This document shows, piece by piece, positions 1-9,936 of a stretch of DNA of 64,000 bases (position 1 is its first letter; every line of letters starts with the position of its first letter). The DNA is taken from positions 992,001 to 1,056,000 of the forward strand of contig AP014719.1 in assembly GCA_001549895.1 (NCBI GenBank). The letters are read 5' to 3'. Position numbers and translations under genes: made by a program. The notes under the pieces are model-generated. The model did not search any database. It was not told where the DNA came from and saw only the letters and a list, made by a program, of their open reading frames with translations. Source of the stretch: Arthrobacter sp. Hiyo8. Its GTDB lineage: Bacteria > Actinomycetota > Actinomycetes > Actinomycetales > Micrococcaceae.

Positions 1-148
1 CCCATCTCACCCATCTGCTTGACTACCTCGTACGGGAAGCTGTGTTCCTCGTCGTGCTTGGTGGACACAGGGCCACTACCTCGTCGGCGAATTCCCGGAC
101 GGAGTCGCTCAGGTCCTGGTATTCCTCGGTGAGTTCAAAACTTGCCAT
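1..148 (-). CDS. acyl-CoA dehydrogenase, N-terminal part (runs off the left edge)
   Basis: The first ~50 residues read MASFELTEEYQDLSDSVREF and then, after one slip, STKHDEEHSFPYEVVKQMGE, which is the usual N-terminus of actinobacterial acyl-CoA dehydrogenases. These are FAD enzymes that oxidise acyl-CoA to enoyl-CoA. The frame breaks at GCCC before TGTGTCC near base 80; one extra C restores it. The ATG lies two bases after the stop of the biotin carboxylase gene, so it is the third gene of that operon. Next to the carboxylase pair it is most likely isovaleryl-CoA dehydrogenase of leucine breakdown. That specificity is inferred from context only, and the catalytic part is outside the window. 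Confidence 0.75.
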
Positions 149-150
149 GG

Positions 151-2240
151 CTAGACTTCCTCGTCTTTCTGGTTTTCTGCTGAGACTTCTGGGGCGGGCT
201 CCGCCGCCACGTGGATGGTGGCGAGGACTTGGTCAGCCTTGACGAGGTCCCGGTCTTGCTGCTGAGGTGCACGGTGCCGGACACAGCGGCCACGAGCTGG
301 TGTTCCATCTTCATGGCCTCTACTGCGAGGAGGACGTCGCCCGCTTCCACGTGGTCGCCGTTGTGCACCGAAACGGAGACGACGGTTCCCGGCATGGGAG
401 ACCGGACTTCGGGATCCGCGGCGCCTTCTTCGCGCTGGATGCCGCGAGGATTCGTTGGAGCCGGGCTTCGCGGTCCAGGATCTCCAGCCGGCAGGACCAG
501 CCGTCGCTGCCCAGCCAGAGTTCGCGTGTCCCAAGCTCCGAAGATGGTGAGCCGTGCGTGAAAGGGTGCTCGACGCCGTCGAGCACCAGCACCGCATGTC
601 CCGAGGGTCCCGGCCGCATGACGGCAGAGTGCTCGACGCCGCTGTCCACGCGCGCCGTGAAGCCCTGCGCGTCCACCGTCAGCCCCACGGTGGCCAGTCC
701 GCCGTCGGGACGTCCGACTGTGGTCTTCCACGGTGCGGGCGCGCCGACGCGCCAGCCGTCGGCGGCGTTCCAGGGTGCTGCCGTTCCGGCAGGAGCCAAG
801 ACCTGACGGTCCAGCATCGCGGCGGCAACCAACTCGACGTCGGACACTTGGCGGAATTCCATCCCGTCCAGCTTGCGCTCGATCAAGCCGGTGTCGAGGC
901 GGCCGGCGCGGACGTCGTCGTCGTTGACCAGGAGCCGCAAGTACTCGACGTTCGTGTGCACGCCCAGCAGCGTGTAGTCCCCCAGTGCGTGGTCAAGGGT
1001 GTCCAGCGCCGCTTTGCGGTCCGGACCCCAGGCAATGACCTTGGCGAGCATGGGGTCGTAGTCCCCGCTGACAGACAGGCCCGTCAGCATGGCCGAATCG
1101 ACGCGGACGTGCGGATCGTTGCTTGCCCGTTCCCGGAGCATCATGATCTCGCCGATGGATGGCATGAACCCGCGTTCGGGTACCTCCGCGTAGACTCGCG
1201 CCTCTACCGCGTGGCCCTCAAGCACGACGTCGGACTGCGCCACCGTGAGGACCTCACCTGCGGCGATGCGCACTTGCCATTCGACAAGGTCGACGCCTGT
1301 CACCATTTCCGTGACAGGGTGCTCCACCTGGAGGCGGGTGTTCATCTCCATGAAGAAGAAGTGCTCCGGATCCTGGTCCGAGACGAGGAACTCCACCGTA
1401 CCGGCACCGCTGTACCTGACGCTTCGGGCAGCCTGGCAGGCGGCCTCACCGATCCGCGCCCGGACCTCGGCCCCATTCGCGAGGGACTCCAGCAGGGGGG
1501 ACGGTGCTTCCTCGATGACCTTCTGGTGGCGGCGCTGCAGGGAACATTCGCGCTCGCCGAGGTGGATCACGTTGCCGTGGTTGTCGGCGAGGACCTGGAC
1601 TTCGATGTGCCGGGGCGACTGGATAAGACGTTCCAGGAACAGGGTGTCGTCGCCGAAGGCGCTCGCCGCCACCCGTCGGGCCGTGAGCAGCGTTGCCGCC
1701 ATATCCTCGAGCCGCTCCACGATGTGCATGCCCTTGCCACCGCCACCAGCCGAGGGCTTGATGAGCAGGGGGAAGCCGACGCCGGGCGCCGCCTCGATGA
1801 GCGCCTCGTCGCTCAATCCCGGTTCGGCGATACCCGGGACGCAGGGGACGCCGTACGACATGACGTGGTTCTTGGAGCGGATCTTGTCGCCCATGATCTC
1901 GATGGCGTCAATGCCGGGCCGATGAACGCGATGCCTGCCGCGTCCAGGGCCTTGGCAAACTCAACGTTTTCGGCCAGGAATCCATACCCCGGGTGGACCG
2001 CCTGGGCACCGCTTTGCAGGCAGGCCTCGATGATGGCGTCGATCCGCAGGTAGCTGTCCGCCGCCGCGGCTGTGCCGATCCGGACGGCCGTGTCTGCTTC
2101 GCGCACGTGGCGGGCCCGGCGTCGGCGTCTGAATAGACCGCAACGGAACGGATGCCCATGGCCTTGAGGGTGCGGATGACGCGGCAGGCGATCTCGCCAC
2201 GGTTGGCGACAAGGATGGTTTCGAAGGAGTTGATGGTCAT
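151..2240 (-). CDS. acyl-CoA carboxylase alpha subunit (biotin carboxylase + biotin carrier domain), frame-slipped
   Basis: About 695 aa. It starts [20 protein letters not shown], the biotin carboxylase N-domain. The ATP-grasp part follows, with glycine-rich [15 protein letters not shown], then [20 protein letters not shown], the [20 protein letters not shown] active region, and a C-terminal biotinyl domain with the modification motif EAMKMEHQL. It carboxylates biotin with ATP and bicarbonate, and the partner beta subunit moves CO2 to an acyl-CoA. At least four frame slips are present (near 290-350, 500-600, 1900 and 2100), all in G/C-rich runs. It starts 4 bases after the beta-subunit stop. 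The partner looks like methylcrotonyl-CoA carboxylase, so the substrate is probably 3-methylcrotonyl-CoA (inference). Confidence 0.88.
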
Positions 2241-2244
2241 GGGG

Positions 2245-3851
2245 TCACATCCGGAAGAGGCCGAAGGAGGTTTCCGGCAGGGGTTGGCGGGAGACGGTAT
2301 CCAAGGCCATGCCCAGGACGCGCCGGGTGTCAGCGGGGTCGATGATGCCGTCGTCCCAGAGCCGGGCGGTGGAGTAGTAGGGGCTGCCTTGGTCCTCGTA
2401 TTGCTGCCTGATGGGGGCCTTGAAGGCTTCCTCGTCCTCGGCGGACCATTCCTCGCCGCGGGCCTCGTACTGGTCGCGCTTGACGGTGGCGAGCACGCTG
2501 GAGGCCTGGTTCCCGCCCATCACCGAGATCCGGGACGCCGGCCACATCCAGAGGAAGCGCGGAGAGTAGGCGCGGCCGCACATCGAGTAGTTTCCGGCAC
2601 CGAAGGAACCGCCGATCACCACCGTCAGCTTGGGCACGCGGGCGGTGGCGACGGCGGTGACCATCTTGGCGCCGTTCTTGGCGATGCCGCCCTGCTCGAC
2701 GTCCTTGCCGACCATGAAGCCGGAGAGGTTCTGCAGGAAAACCAAGGGGATGCCGCGCTGGTCGCACAACTCGATGAAGTGCGCGCCCTTGAGGGAGGAC
2801 TCGCTGAACAACACACCGTTGTTCGCCACGATGCCCACAGGGTGGCCGTGCAGCTTCGCGAACCCCGTCACCAAGGTGGTGCCGTAGTTCTTCTTGAACT
2901 CGTGGAACCTCGAGCCGTCCACGAGCCGGGCGATGACTTCCCGGACATCGTACTGGGCGTTGACGTCTGTTGGAACGGCACCATAGATCTCGCCCGGGTC
3001 CACCACGGGCTCGACGGCGGTGTCCACGTCCCAGGCGCGGGCTGCAGGCTTGGGCAGGGTGGAGACGATGTCGCGGACGATCTGCAGTGCGTGCTCGTCG
3101 TTTTCGGCGAGGTGGTCCGTCACACCGGAAATCCGCGAGTGCACGTCGCCGCCGCCGAGTTCCTCGGCGGTGACGATTTCACCGATGGCGGCCTTCACGA
3201 GGGGCGGTCCGCCCAGGAAAATGGTGCCCTGGTTGCGGACAATGACGGTTTCGTCGCTCATGGCGGGAACGTAAGCGCCACCGGCCGTGCAGGACCCCAT
3301 GACCGAGGCGATCTGCGGGATCTTCGCCGCTGACATCCTCGCCTGGTTGAAGAAGATCCGGCCAAAGTGCTCCTTGTCCGGGAACACCTCGTCCTGCTTG
3401 GGCAGGAACGCTCCCCCGGAATCCACGAGGTAGACGCACGGCAGCCTGTTCTCCAGCGCGATTTCCTGCGCCCGGAGATGCTTCTTCACCGTCATCGGGT
3501 AATACGTTCCGCCCTTGACCGTGGCGTCGTTGGACACCACCATCACCTGGCGGCCATGGACCAAGCCGATCCCCGCGATCACTCCGGCACCCGGGGAGTC
3601 GTCGTTGTACATCCCGTTGGCCGCCAGCGGGGCGATCTCCAGGAACGGGCTTCCCTCGTCCAGCAAGTAGTTGATGCGCTCGCGCGGCAACAGCTTGCCC
3701 GGGAGATGTGCCGCTCGCGCGACTTCTCCGGGCCACCCAGGGCGGCCACCGCTAGGCGCTTCTTCAGCTCGTAAACCAGGGACAGCTGCGCTTCCGCGTT
3801 GGCCGCGAACTGATCGCTGCTGGTATCCAGCTGGCTGGCGAGTGTCTCCAT
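2245..3851 (-). CDS. acyl-CoA carboxylase beta subunit (methylcrotonyl-CoA carboxylase type), frame-slipped
   Basis: About 535 aa, the usual size for the MCC beta family. The N-terminus [15 protein letters not shown] fits that family. I prefer this ATG to the one at 3881, which would put the operator-like repeat directly on the start. Carboxyltransferase features include [39 protein letters not shown] and, in the C-terminal half, [19 protein letters not shown]. It transfers carboxyl from biotin to the acyl-CoA. One slip near 3690 splits the N-terminal ~55 residues from the rest. It is first gene of the operon with the biotin carboxylase and the acyl-CoA dehydrogenase, and faces a TetR gene that probably controls it. 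Confidence 0.87.
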
Positions 3852-3883
3852 CGACTGTGTCCCATCCCGGCCAATGGCCATCT

Positions 3884-3929
3884 CAGTTAGTACCGCATAA
3901 CTGGAATTTAGGTTAGTCTCTATTAACTG
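3884..3929. promoter_or_regulatory. pair of GTTAGT-N6-TAAC inverted repeats, likely TetR operator
   Basis: Two copies of GTTA-N8-TAAC lie 26 bp apart, at 3886-3901 and 3912-3927. Both have GT just after the left arm. The first extends to CAGTTA...TAACTG. They sit between the carboxylase operon and the divergent TetR gene, the expected place for an autoregulated operator. The site is seen directly; its binding protein is inferred. Confidence 0.6.
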
Positions 3930-3999
3930 TGTTGTCCATCACCCCGACACGGGCCGCCCGGTACAGGCGCTGAAGTGGACGCGTGCAAAAGGAGGAATT

Positions 4000-4627
4000 G
4001 TGGTCACCTTCCAGCGGAGCTCCCAGCAGGACGGCCCAGCACCGACCCAGCGGAGCCAAGCCAAGGAAACACGGCGCAAGGCCCTCCTGACCGCCGCGGC
4101 CGGGTTGTTCGCCGCCGATGGTTTCAACCGCGTGTCCCTTGAGGACCTGGGGCCGCGGCAGGAGTCAGCGGACCTGCGGTGTACCGGCACTTCCCAGGAA
4201 AACAAGCCGTGCTCGCCGAGCTGCTGTTGAGTGTGAGCCGGAATCTGCTCGACGGCGGCCGCACCGTGGTGTCCGAAGCCGCCGACGCTGAAGCTGCGTT
4301 GCGCGGACTGGTGGAGTTCCACGTGGACTTCGCCCTCAGCAATCCCGATGTCATCCGGGTCCAGGACCGCGACTTCAGCAACCTCAGCGACGCCGACCAG
4401 GCCGAAGTCCGCACCCTGCAGCGCAACTATGTGGAACTGTGGGTGGGGTGCTCGGCGAATTGCATCCGGACACGGATCCCGCCGAGCTCCGGGTCCGCGC
4501 GCACGCAGCCTTCGGCCTCATCAACTCGACGCCGCACTCGGTCCGGCACCATGGTCGACGCATGGCGGTCAAGAGTGCCCGGCCCATCCTCGAACGCATG
4601 GCCCTGGCCGCCCTGACGGTGCGCTAA
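4000..4627 (+). CDS. TetR/AcrR family regulator, frame-slipped
   Basis: About 209 aa from GTG at 4000, with a strong ribosome site (AAAGGAGGAATT just upstream). The N-terminal helix-turn-helix reads RKALLTAAAGLFAADGFNRV then SLEDLG, AAAGVSGPAVYRHFPGKQAV once the slip is repaired (GGGG before CCGCGG near 4150 needs one more G). A second slip lies near 4445. The C-terminal ligand domain continues to a TAA at 4625. It is divergent from the carboxylase/dehydrogenase operon and shares its upstream region with the paired GTTA-N8-TAAC repeats, so it is probably the local repressor sensing an acyl-CoA intermediate (inference). Confidence 0.82.
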
Positions 4628-4644
4628 CCTTCCGCTAGCAAGGC

Positions 4645-4764
4645 CCAACTAACTCCCCACCGCCACCTTGCCTCGCAAGCTCGGCCAGGGAACCCTGGCG
4701 GCGTGGGCCCAGCAGTTGTTGTCGTTTTGAGCCTCCAAAACGACAACAACTGCGAGTCAGTTGG
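4645..4764. repeat. dispersed intergenic palindromic repeat, copy A
   Basis: A ~120 bp element bounded by CCAACT and AGTTGG. It contains a 16-bp perfect hairpin, AGTTGTTGTCGTTTTG at 4714-4729 and its complement at 4736-4751, plus a GCTCGGCCAGGGAACCCTGG module. The same element, inverted, is at 53557-53679, and a short form is at 55197-55262. It fills the gap between the convergent TetR and E2 genes, so it may also act as a transcription terminator. Confidence 0.85.
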
Positions 4765-4776
4765 CCTGGAGAGCCG

Positions 4777-6184
4777 CTAGATCATGGTCATGACGGTTGC
4801 TGGGTCGGACAGGATCGCGCCCAGGTCGGCCAGGAACTTCGAGCCCTGTTCGCCGTCCACCAGTCGATGGTCGAAGGACAGGCTCAACGACATCACCTGG
4901 CGCACCGCGAGTTCGTCGTTGTGCACCCAAGGAGCTTTGCGCACTGATCCCAGCGCCACGATGGCAGCCTCGCCCGGGTTCAGGATGGGGGTTCCGGCGT
5001 CGATCCCGAACACGCCGATGTTCGTGATCGAAATGGTCCCGCCCGTCAGATCTGCTGGGGAAGTCTTGCCTGAACGTGCCGTGTCCGTCAGCTCGGACAG
5101 CGCCGTGGACAGTTCCAGCAGCGTCATCTTGTCCGCGTCTTTGATGTTGGGAACAGTCAGACCCCGCGGAGTGGCGGCGGCGATACCCAGGTTCACGTAG
5201 TTGAACTGCACGATCTCCTGTGCGCCTTCGTCCCAGCGGGAGTTCAGCGTCGGGTTCCTGCGCAAGGCGATCAACACCGCCTTGGCCGCGATGGTCAACG
5301 GCGTGAGCTTGTACCCGGCAAATTCGCGACTCGCCTTGAGCCGCGTCAGCAGTTCCATGGTGGGCGTGACGTCAACGGTCAGGAACTCGGTCACATGCGG
5401 CGCCGTGAACGCACTTTGCACCATGGCAGCGGCCGTGAACTTCCGGACTCCCTTGATAGGTGTGCGGGTCTCGCGTTCAGTGGAAACCCCGACGGCGGAC
5501 GCGGCGGCCTCGGGAGCGATGAGCTGCGGCTGGGACCCGTCCGCGAAGTCCTGGACATCCGAACGGGTGATCAGGCCTCCCGGTCCGGTTCCCTTGACCA
5601 GCTCGAGGTCGACTCCGAGATCCCTCGCCAGTTTGCGGACCGGAGGCGTGGACCGCGGACGCTCTTGCTCCACTGCCTGCCCGCTTGGCACGGAGAGCGG
5701 TCCGGGCTGTTCCACCACTGGAACGGGCTCGACGGCGGGAACGGCTTCCCGGGCGGCCTCGCGTTCGCCGGTGCTTCCGTCAAAGGACCGCTGGCGGCGG
5801 CCGGCCGTCCGGACTTTTCGACGACGGCGCCGTAGCCTACGAGGTTTGGCTCGCGCTTCGCCGCAGTCTCCGCGGGGCTTTCCACGGATGCGCCCGCAGC
5901 GGAACCGGCAACAGCGGAAGGCGAGGTTCCGGCGTCGTCGACTTCAAAGGACACGATCGGCTTGCCGACCTCCACAACCGAACCGGCTTGTTCGTGCAGG
6001 GCGGCCACGGTTCCGGCGAAGGGCGAAGGCAACTCGACCACGGCCTTGGCCGTCTCCACCTCGGCAATGACCTGGTTCAGGGTCACGGTGTCCCCACCGC
6101 AACCTTCCAACTGAGAATTTCCGACTCCGTGAGTCCCTCGCCGAGGTCGGGCAGCCTGAATTCCTTGATCATGGTGGCGCTCAT
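4777..6184 (-). CDS. 2-oxoacid dehydrogenase E2, dihydrolipoamide acyltransferase, frame-slipped
   Basis: About 470 aa. The start is the ATGA overlap with the E1beta stop, giving MSATMIKEFRLPDLGEGLTE. The lipoyl domain carries VIAEVETAKAVVELPSPF (the K of ETAK is the lipoylated residue). A linker and an E3/E1-binding domain, VRKLARDLGVDLELVKGTGP, follow. The C-terminal catalytic domain ends with the HxxxDG motif in SFDHRLVDGEQGSKFLADLG. Slips occur near 6095 (GGGG in GTGGGGACACC needs one G) and near 5700. It is the core of a branched-chain 2-oxoacid dehydrogenase (or pyruvate dehydrogenase). Clustering with leucine-type carboxylase genes and an Lrp regulator favours branched-chain substrates. 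Confidence 0.88.
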
Positions 6185-7190
6185 CCTTCCAGCCCGCTCA
6201 GGGAGTTGCCGCGGCCGAGTGCGCGGTCCACGCCGTCAAGGATCCTGTCCAGATCCGGCAAGTGGTGCATCTCGAGCTTTGAATACGGGTACGGAATGTC
6301 GAATCCCGTGATCCGGACCGGCGCCGATTCAAGGTAGTTGAAGCAACGCTCGGTGATGCTGGCGGCGATTTCGGCGCCGAGCCCGCCGGACTGCGCAGCC
6401 TCGTGGGTGATGACGAGCCTGCCGGTCTTGCGGACGGACGCCTCCACTGCCGGGAAATCGATCGGAGCCAGCGAGCGCAGGTCGATAACCTCCACCGAGA
6501 CCCCTTCGTCGGCGGCGGCCATGGCGGCGTCGTTCGCGGTCTTCACGAGCGGTCCGTACGTCACCAAGGTGACGTCGCTGCCTGCGGTGACCACCCTTGC
6601 CTTCTCCATGGACAGTGCCGTGGACAGATCTGCGGTCTCGTCCACTTCGCCCTTGTCGTGGTAGCGGCGCTTGGGCTCGAAGTACAGCACCGGATCGTCC
6701 GAGGCGATGGCCTGCTGGATCATGGTGTAGGCATCCTGCGGGTTGGAGACGCTGATGACGCGGAGGCCCGAGGTGTGGGTGAAGTACGCCTCCGGGGACT
6801 CCGAGTGGTGCTCGGGTGACCCGATCCCTCCACCGAAGGGAACGCGGATGGTGATGGGCATCTTGACGCGGCCCTGGGTACGGTAATGCATCTTGGCTAC
6901 TTGGCTGACGATCTGGTCGAATGCCGGGTAGATGAAGCCGTCGAATTGGATTTCGCAGACCGGGCGGTAGCCGCGGTAGGCCAGTCCGACGGCGGTGCCG
7001 ATGATCGCGGATTCCGCCAAGGGGTGTCAACCACCCGGTGTTTGCCGAAGTCTTTCTGGAGGCCGTCGGTGACCCGGAAAACGCCACCGAGCGCACCGAT
7101 GTCCTCACCCATGAGGACAACTTTGGGATCGTTTTCGAGGGACTTGCGCAGGCCGGCGTTGATGGCGCGGGCGAAAGTCAACTTGCTCAT
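6181..7190 (-). CDS. 2-oxoacid dehydrogenase E1 beta subunit, frame-slipped
   Basis: About 337 aa. It starts MSKLTFARAINAGLRKSLEN and has VLMGEDIGALGGVFRVTDGL, the AIIGTAVGLAYRGYRPVCEI region and the conserved RVPFGGGIGSPEHHSESPEA segment. The C-terminal transketolase-like domain has VEVIDLRSLAPIDFPAVEAS. With E1alpha it forms the thiamine-diphosphate decarboxylase that loads acyl groups on E2. One slip near 7020 separates the first ~57 residues. It overlaps E1alpha upstream (TGATG) and E2 downstream (ATGA), so the three genes are tightly coupled. Confidence 0.9.
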
Positions 7191-8353
7191 CAGAGTGCAC
7201 CTTCCTGGGTTGATCCGCTGAAGCTTTCCAGATAGCGGGAGTAGTGGTCCTTCTGGCGTTCGATCCAGGAGTTGGGCGTGCTGTAGACGTGCTTGAAGAG
7301 GTCAAGGGCGCGGGATCCGGCATGTTGATGACGCCTGACCGCAGGCTCCTTGCCACCTCGTCCGCCTTGGCCTGGGTCTTGGCTTCGACTTCTTCCGTCA
7401 GGAGGCCTTGGTGCGGAGCAGCGCCTTGAGGCGGGCAATCGGGTCCTTGGCCGCCCAGTCCTCAAGCTCGTTGGCGTCGCGGTAACGGGTGGGATCATCC
7501 GCCGTCGTGTGCGGGCCCATGCGATAGGTCACCGCTTCGATGAACGTCGGTCCGCCGCCCTTGCGGGCCCGGTCCAGCGCGATACGGGTGACAGCCAAAA
7601 CAGCCAGGACGTCGTTCCCGTCGACGCGCATGCTGGGGATTCCGAAGCCCGAAGCACGGTCGGCGATCTGGATGTGGGACTGAATCCGGACGGGTTCGGA
7701 GATGGCCCAGTGGTTGTTCTGGCAGATGAAGACCACGGGTACCTGGAAGCTTGCCGCGAAGACCATTGCCTCGTTGACGTCGCCCTCGCTCGTCGCACCG
7801 TCTCCGAAGAGCGCCACCGCTACCGAGTCGGCGCCGTCGTGCTGGATACCCATGGCGTAGCCGGTTGCGTGCAGCGATTGCGAGCCGATGATGATCTGTT
7901 GGGTGGCAATGTTGTGCCGGTACGGGTCCCAGCCGGAGGAGGCATTGCCGCGCCAGGCACGGACCAAGTCCGTGGGCTCCACACCGCGGCAGTAGGCAAC
8001 GCCGTTGTCCCGGTAGCTGGGGAAGACAAAGTCGTCGTCCCGCAGGGCCCGGCCGGAACCGATCTGCGATGCTTCCTGGCCCAGCAGGGGCGGCCACAAG
8101 GCCAACTCTCCCTGACGCTGCAAGGCGGTGGCCTCGGCGTCGATGCGGCGGATGACCACCATGTCTTCGTACAGCGAGCACAGTTGCTCGTCCGTGACAT
8201 CGCTGACCCAGAGATCGAACTCCGGGTGGCTGATGCGTTCCCCTTCCGGGAAATCAGTTGGACCAGATCCCCGCCGGTCCGACGCGGGCTTGCTGCACTG
8301 ATTCCGGGATTCGAAGCCTTGTAGGCGTCCTGGCCGGGTTCGTCCGTCAACAC
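7190..8353 (-). CDS. 2-oxoacid dehydrogenase E1 alpha subunit, frame-slipped
   Basis: About 390 aa. The thiamine-diphosphate motif is GDG...NN: ALFGDGATSEGDVNEAMVFA then VVFICQNNHWAISEP. The region before it, SYRDNGVAYCRGVEP, is typical of branched-chain and pyruvate E1alpha. Slips occur near 8245, 7400 and 7320. I chose GTG at 8353 because an AAAGG lies about ten bases upstream; GTG at 8365 is in frame but has no room for a ribosome site. It is first gene of the E1alpha-E1beta-E2 operon, divergent from an Lrp gene, with a CRP-type site in between. Branched-chain 2-oxoacid specificity is inferred from context. Confidence 0.87.
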
Positions 8354-8446
8354 AGTTGATCGCACCTTTCAGCTCGTGCTCGCAGGCCTTTGGAGGGACT
8401 TGTGATCCACCCGCGGGCCAGCATCCGGGCGTCGTCGCCTGGATTA

Positions 8447-8466
8447 ATTGTGACCCTACTCACAAT
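8447..8466. promoter_or_regulatory. perfect CRP/GlxR-type site
   Basis: ATTGTGA-CCCTAC-TCACAAT, a 7+7 bp inverted repeat with a 6-bp spacer. Its core is exactly TGTGA-N6-TCACA, the known consensus of cAMP receptor proteins (GlxR in Corynebacterium). It lies between the divergent dehydrogenase operon and Lrp gene. An Lrp site cannot be excluded. Confidence 0.65.
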
Positions 8467-8548
8467 GCTCATTGGGTACAACCACCGTTGGAAATTCTGC
8501 GCATTTTGCCCTATCTGGGGCAGGCGCACCGTGCTAACGTTGCGCATT

Positions 8549-9034
8549 ATGCAAGCTTTAGATGGCACCGACACACGCCTGCTTTCGGCCATGGCGAAGG
8601 ATCCACGCGGCACGGTTGTCGCCTTGGCGCAGAAGCTGGGACTATCGCGGAATACGGTCCAGGCACGCATGGCCCTACTGGAAAAGAAGCATGCGTTCCT
8701 CTCCTTCGAACGGCGCATCAACCCCGCCGCCCTTGGCTACCCCCTCATGGCGTTCATCTCGGTGCATGTGCAGCAGCAAAAGCTTGGACAGCTTGCCTTG
8801 GACCTCGCCGAAATCCCGGAAATCCTCGAGGGGTACGGCCTGACCGGTTCTGCAGACCTCCTGCTGCGGGTGGTGGCTCTCGACGCCGAGGATCTGTTCC
8901 GGATCAACGGCAAGATCCTTGCGTGCGACGGGGTGGAACGAACGGACACGGCCATGTCCATGGGGGAATTGATTCCCTTCCGGGTGCAGCCGCTTTTGAA
9001 CCGGAATACCAAGAAGGCGCTCCGCACCGGCTGA
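8549..9034 (+). CDS. Lrp/AsnC family transcriptional regulator
   Basis: 161 aa, intact. The N-terminal helix-turn-helix is MQALDGTDTRLLSAMAKDPR then VVALAQKLGLSRNTVQARMA. The C-terminal RAM (effector) domain contains MAFISVHVQQQKLGQLALDL and YGLTGSADLLLRVVALDAED. The start ATG at 8549 gives the standard Lrp length; the frame is open further upstream but would add an atypical extension. Lrp-type genes divergent from branched-chain dehydrogenase operons are well known (BkdR of Pseudomonas), so it likely controls the neighbouring operon in response to branched-chain amino acids (inference). Confidence 0.88.
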   Translation: MQALDGTDTRLLSAMAKDPRGTVVALAQKLGLSRNTVQARMALLEKKHAFLSFERRINPAALGYPLMAFISVHVQQQKLGQLALDLAEIPEILEGYGLTGSADLLLRVVALDAEDLFRINGKILACDGVERTDTAMSMGELIPFRVQPLLNRNTKKALRTG

Positions 9035-9179
9035 GCGCGTTAAAGGGAGCCAGCCAAGCTCGATGATGCCCTTGCTCCGCGCCGGAATGTGCGATTTGAT
9101 GCAGGTGGACGCTTTGGGCCGGGTGGCGGCTTCCGTCCGGTTGGCGACGCAGGCCTGGCCGCCGGGAAGGGGAACCACC

Positions 9180-9809
9180 GTGAGCACCCCGCAGGTACCG
9201 CCGCAGCCGAACCAGGAACCGCAAGCCTTCCCGCCGGCGTGGGGCGGTGGAGCGCCACAGTACGGCAGCACCCCGCCTTACGGTCCACCCGGGCAATACC
9301 CTGGCCCCTATGCGCAGCCAAACCTCTACGGCCCGCCGGGCCAATACCCCGGCCCGTACGGAATGCCCGTCCCGCCGCCAGCGAAGAAGCGAAAGCTCCT
9401 CTGGATCCTCCTTGGAGCGGGCGGCGCGGTCCTGGTGCTGATCATTGTGGGGATCGTCGTGCTGGTCAATCTGTTGGGAAATGCAACGAACAGGGCCATG
9501 GCCGTCTCTGATGATTTCACCCGCCTGATCGTGAACGGCCAAAGCTCGCAAGCCTACGACCAGTACATGGACCCTGTCCTCACCCAAAGCTTGACGAAAG
9601 AGGAGTTCGTTTCCGGCGTCGCGGGCCTCGGTCTGGACAACAGCTGCAAGCCCCACTATGACTCGGTGAACGTCAGTTCGGTCAACGGAACCAATACGGC
9701 CAACCTTGCTGGAACCCTGCAGTGCCAGGGCAAAATCCTCAATTTCAGGTACAGCTTCGAAGGCAATGATTTGAAGATGGACGCCATCCGTCTCCAGCCA
9801 CAAGGTTGA
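9180..9809 (+). CDS. proline-rich single-pass membrane protein of unknown function
   Basis: 209 aa from GTG at 9180 (GAAGGGGAA ribosome site just before). The first ~65 residues are Pro/Gly/Tyr-rich with repeated PPGQYPGPY, typical of low-complexity cytoplasmic tails of actinobacterial membrane proteins. A KKRK stop-transfer charge cluster and one membrane segment (LLWILLGAGGAVLVLIIVGI) follow. The ~120-residue outer domain resembles DUF4878-like small folds: it has two cysteines (DNSCKPHYD, LQCQG) that may form a disulphide. It is intact. Function is unknown. Confidence 0.75.
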   Translation: MSTPQVPPQPNQEPQAFPPAWGGGAPQYGSTPPYGPPGQYPGPYAQPNLYGPPGQYPGPYGMPVPPPAKKRKLLWILLGAGGAVLVLIIVGIVVLVNLLGNATNRAMAVSDDFTRLIVNGQSSQAYDQYMDPVLTQSLTKEEFVSGVAGLGLDNSCKPHYDSVNVSSVNGTNTANLAGTLQCQGKILNFRYSFEGNDLKMDAIRLQPQG

Positions 9810-9936
9810 CGTCGAAAAAATTCGTCCGATCCCACCCATCCATAGCGCCGGGTGGTCCGAATCTCTGGTTGAGAGCCCCGTCCGGGGTTTCGAACACAGG
9901 CCGGATACAAACCGGCCATACCGGAAGGTTTGGACC

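Noticed and set aside
554..2053. Long open frame (499 aa) on the + strand opposite the biotin carboxylase gene
   Set aside because: It is antisense to clear homology, has no family resemblance, and is explained by high GC and codon bias.
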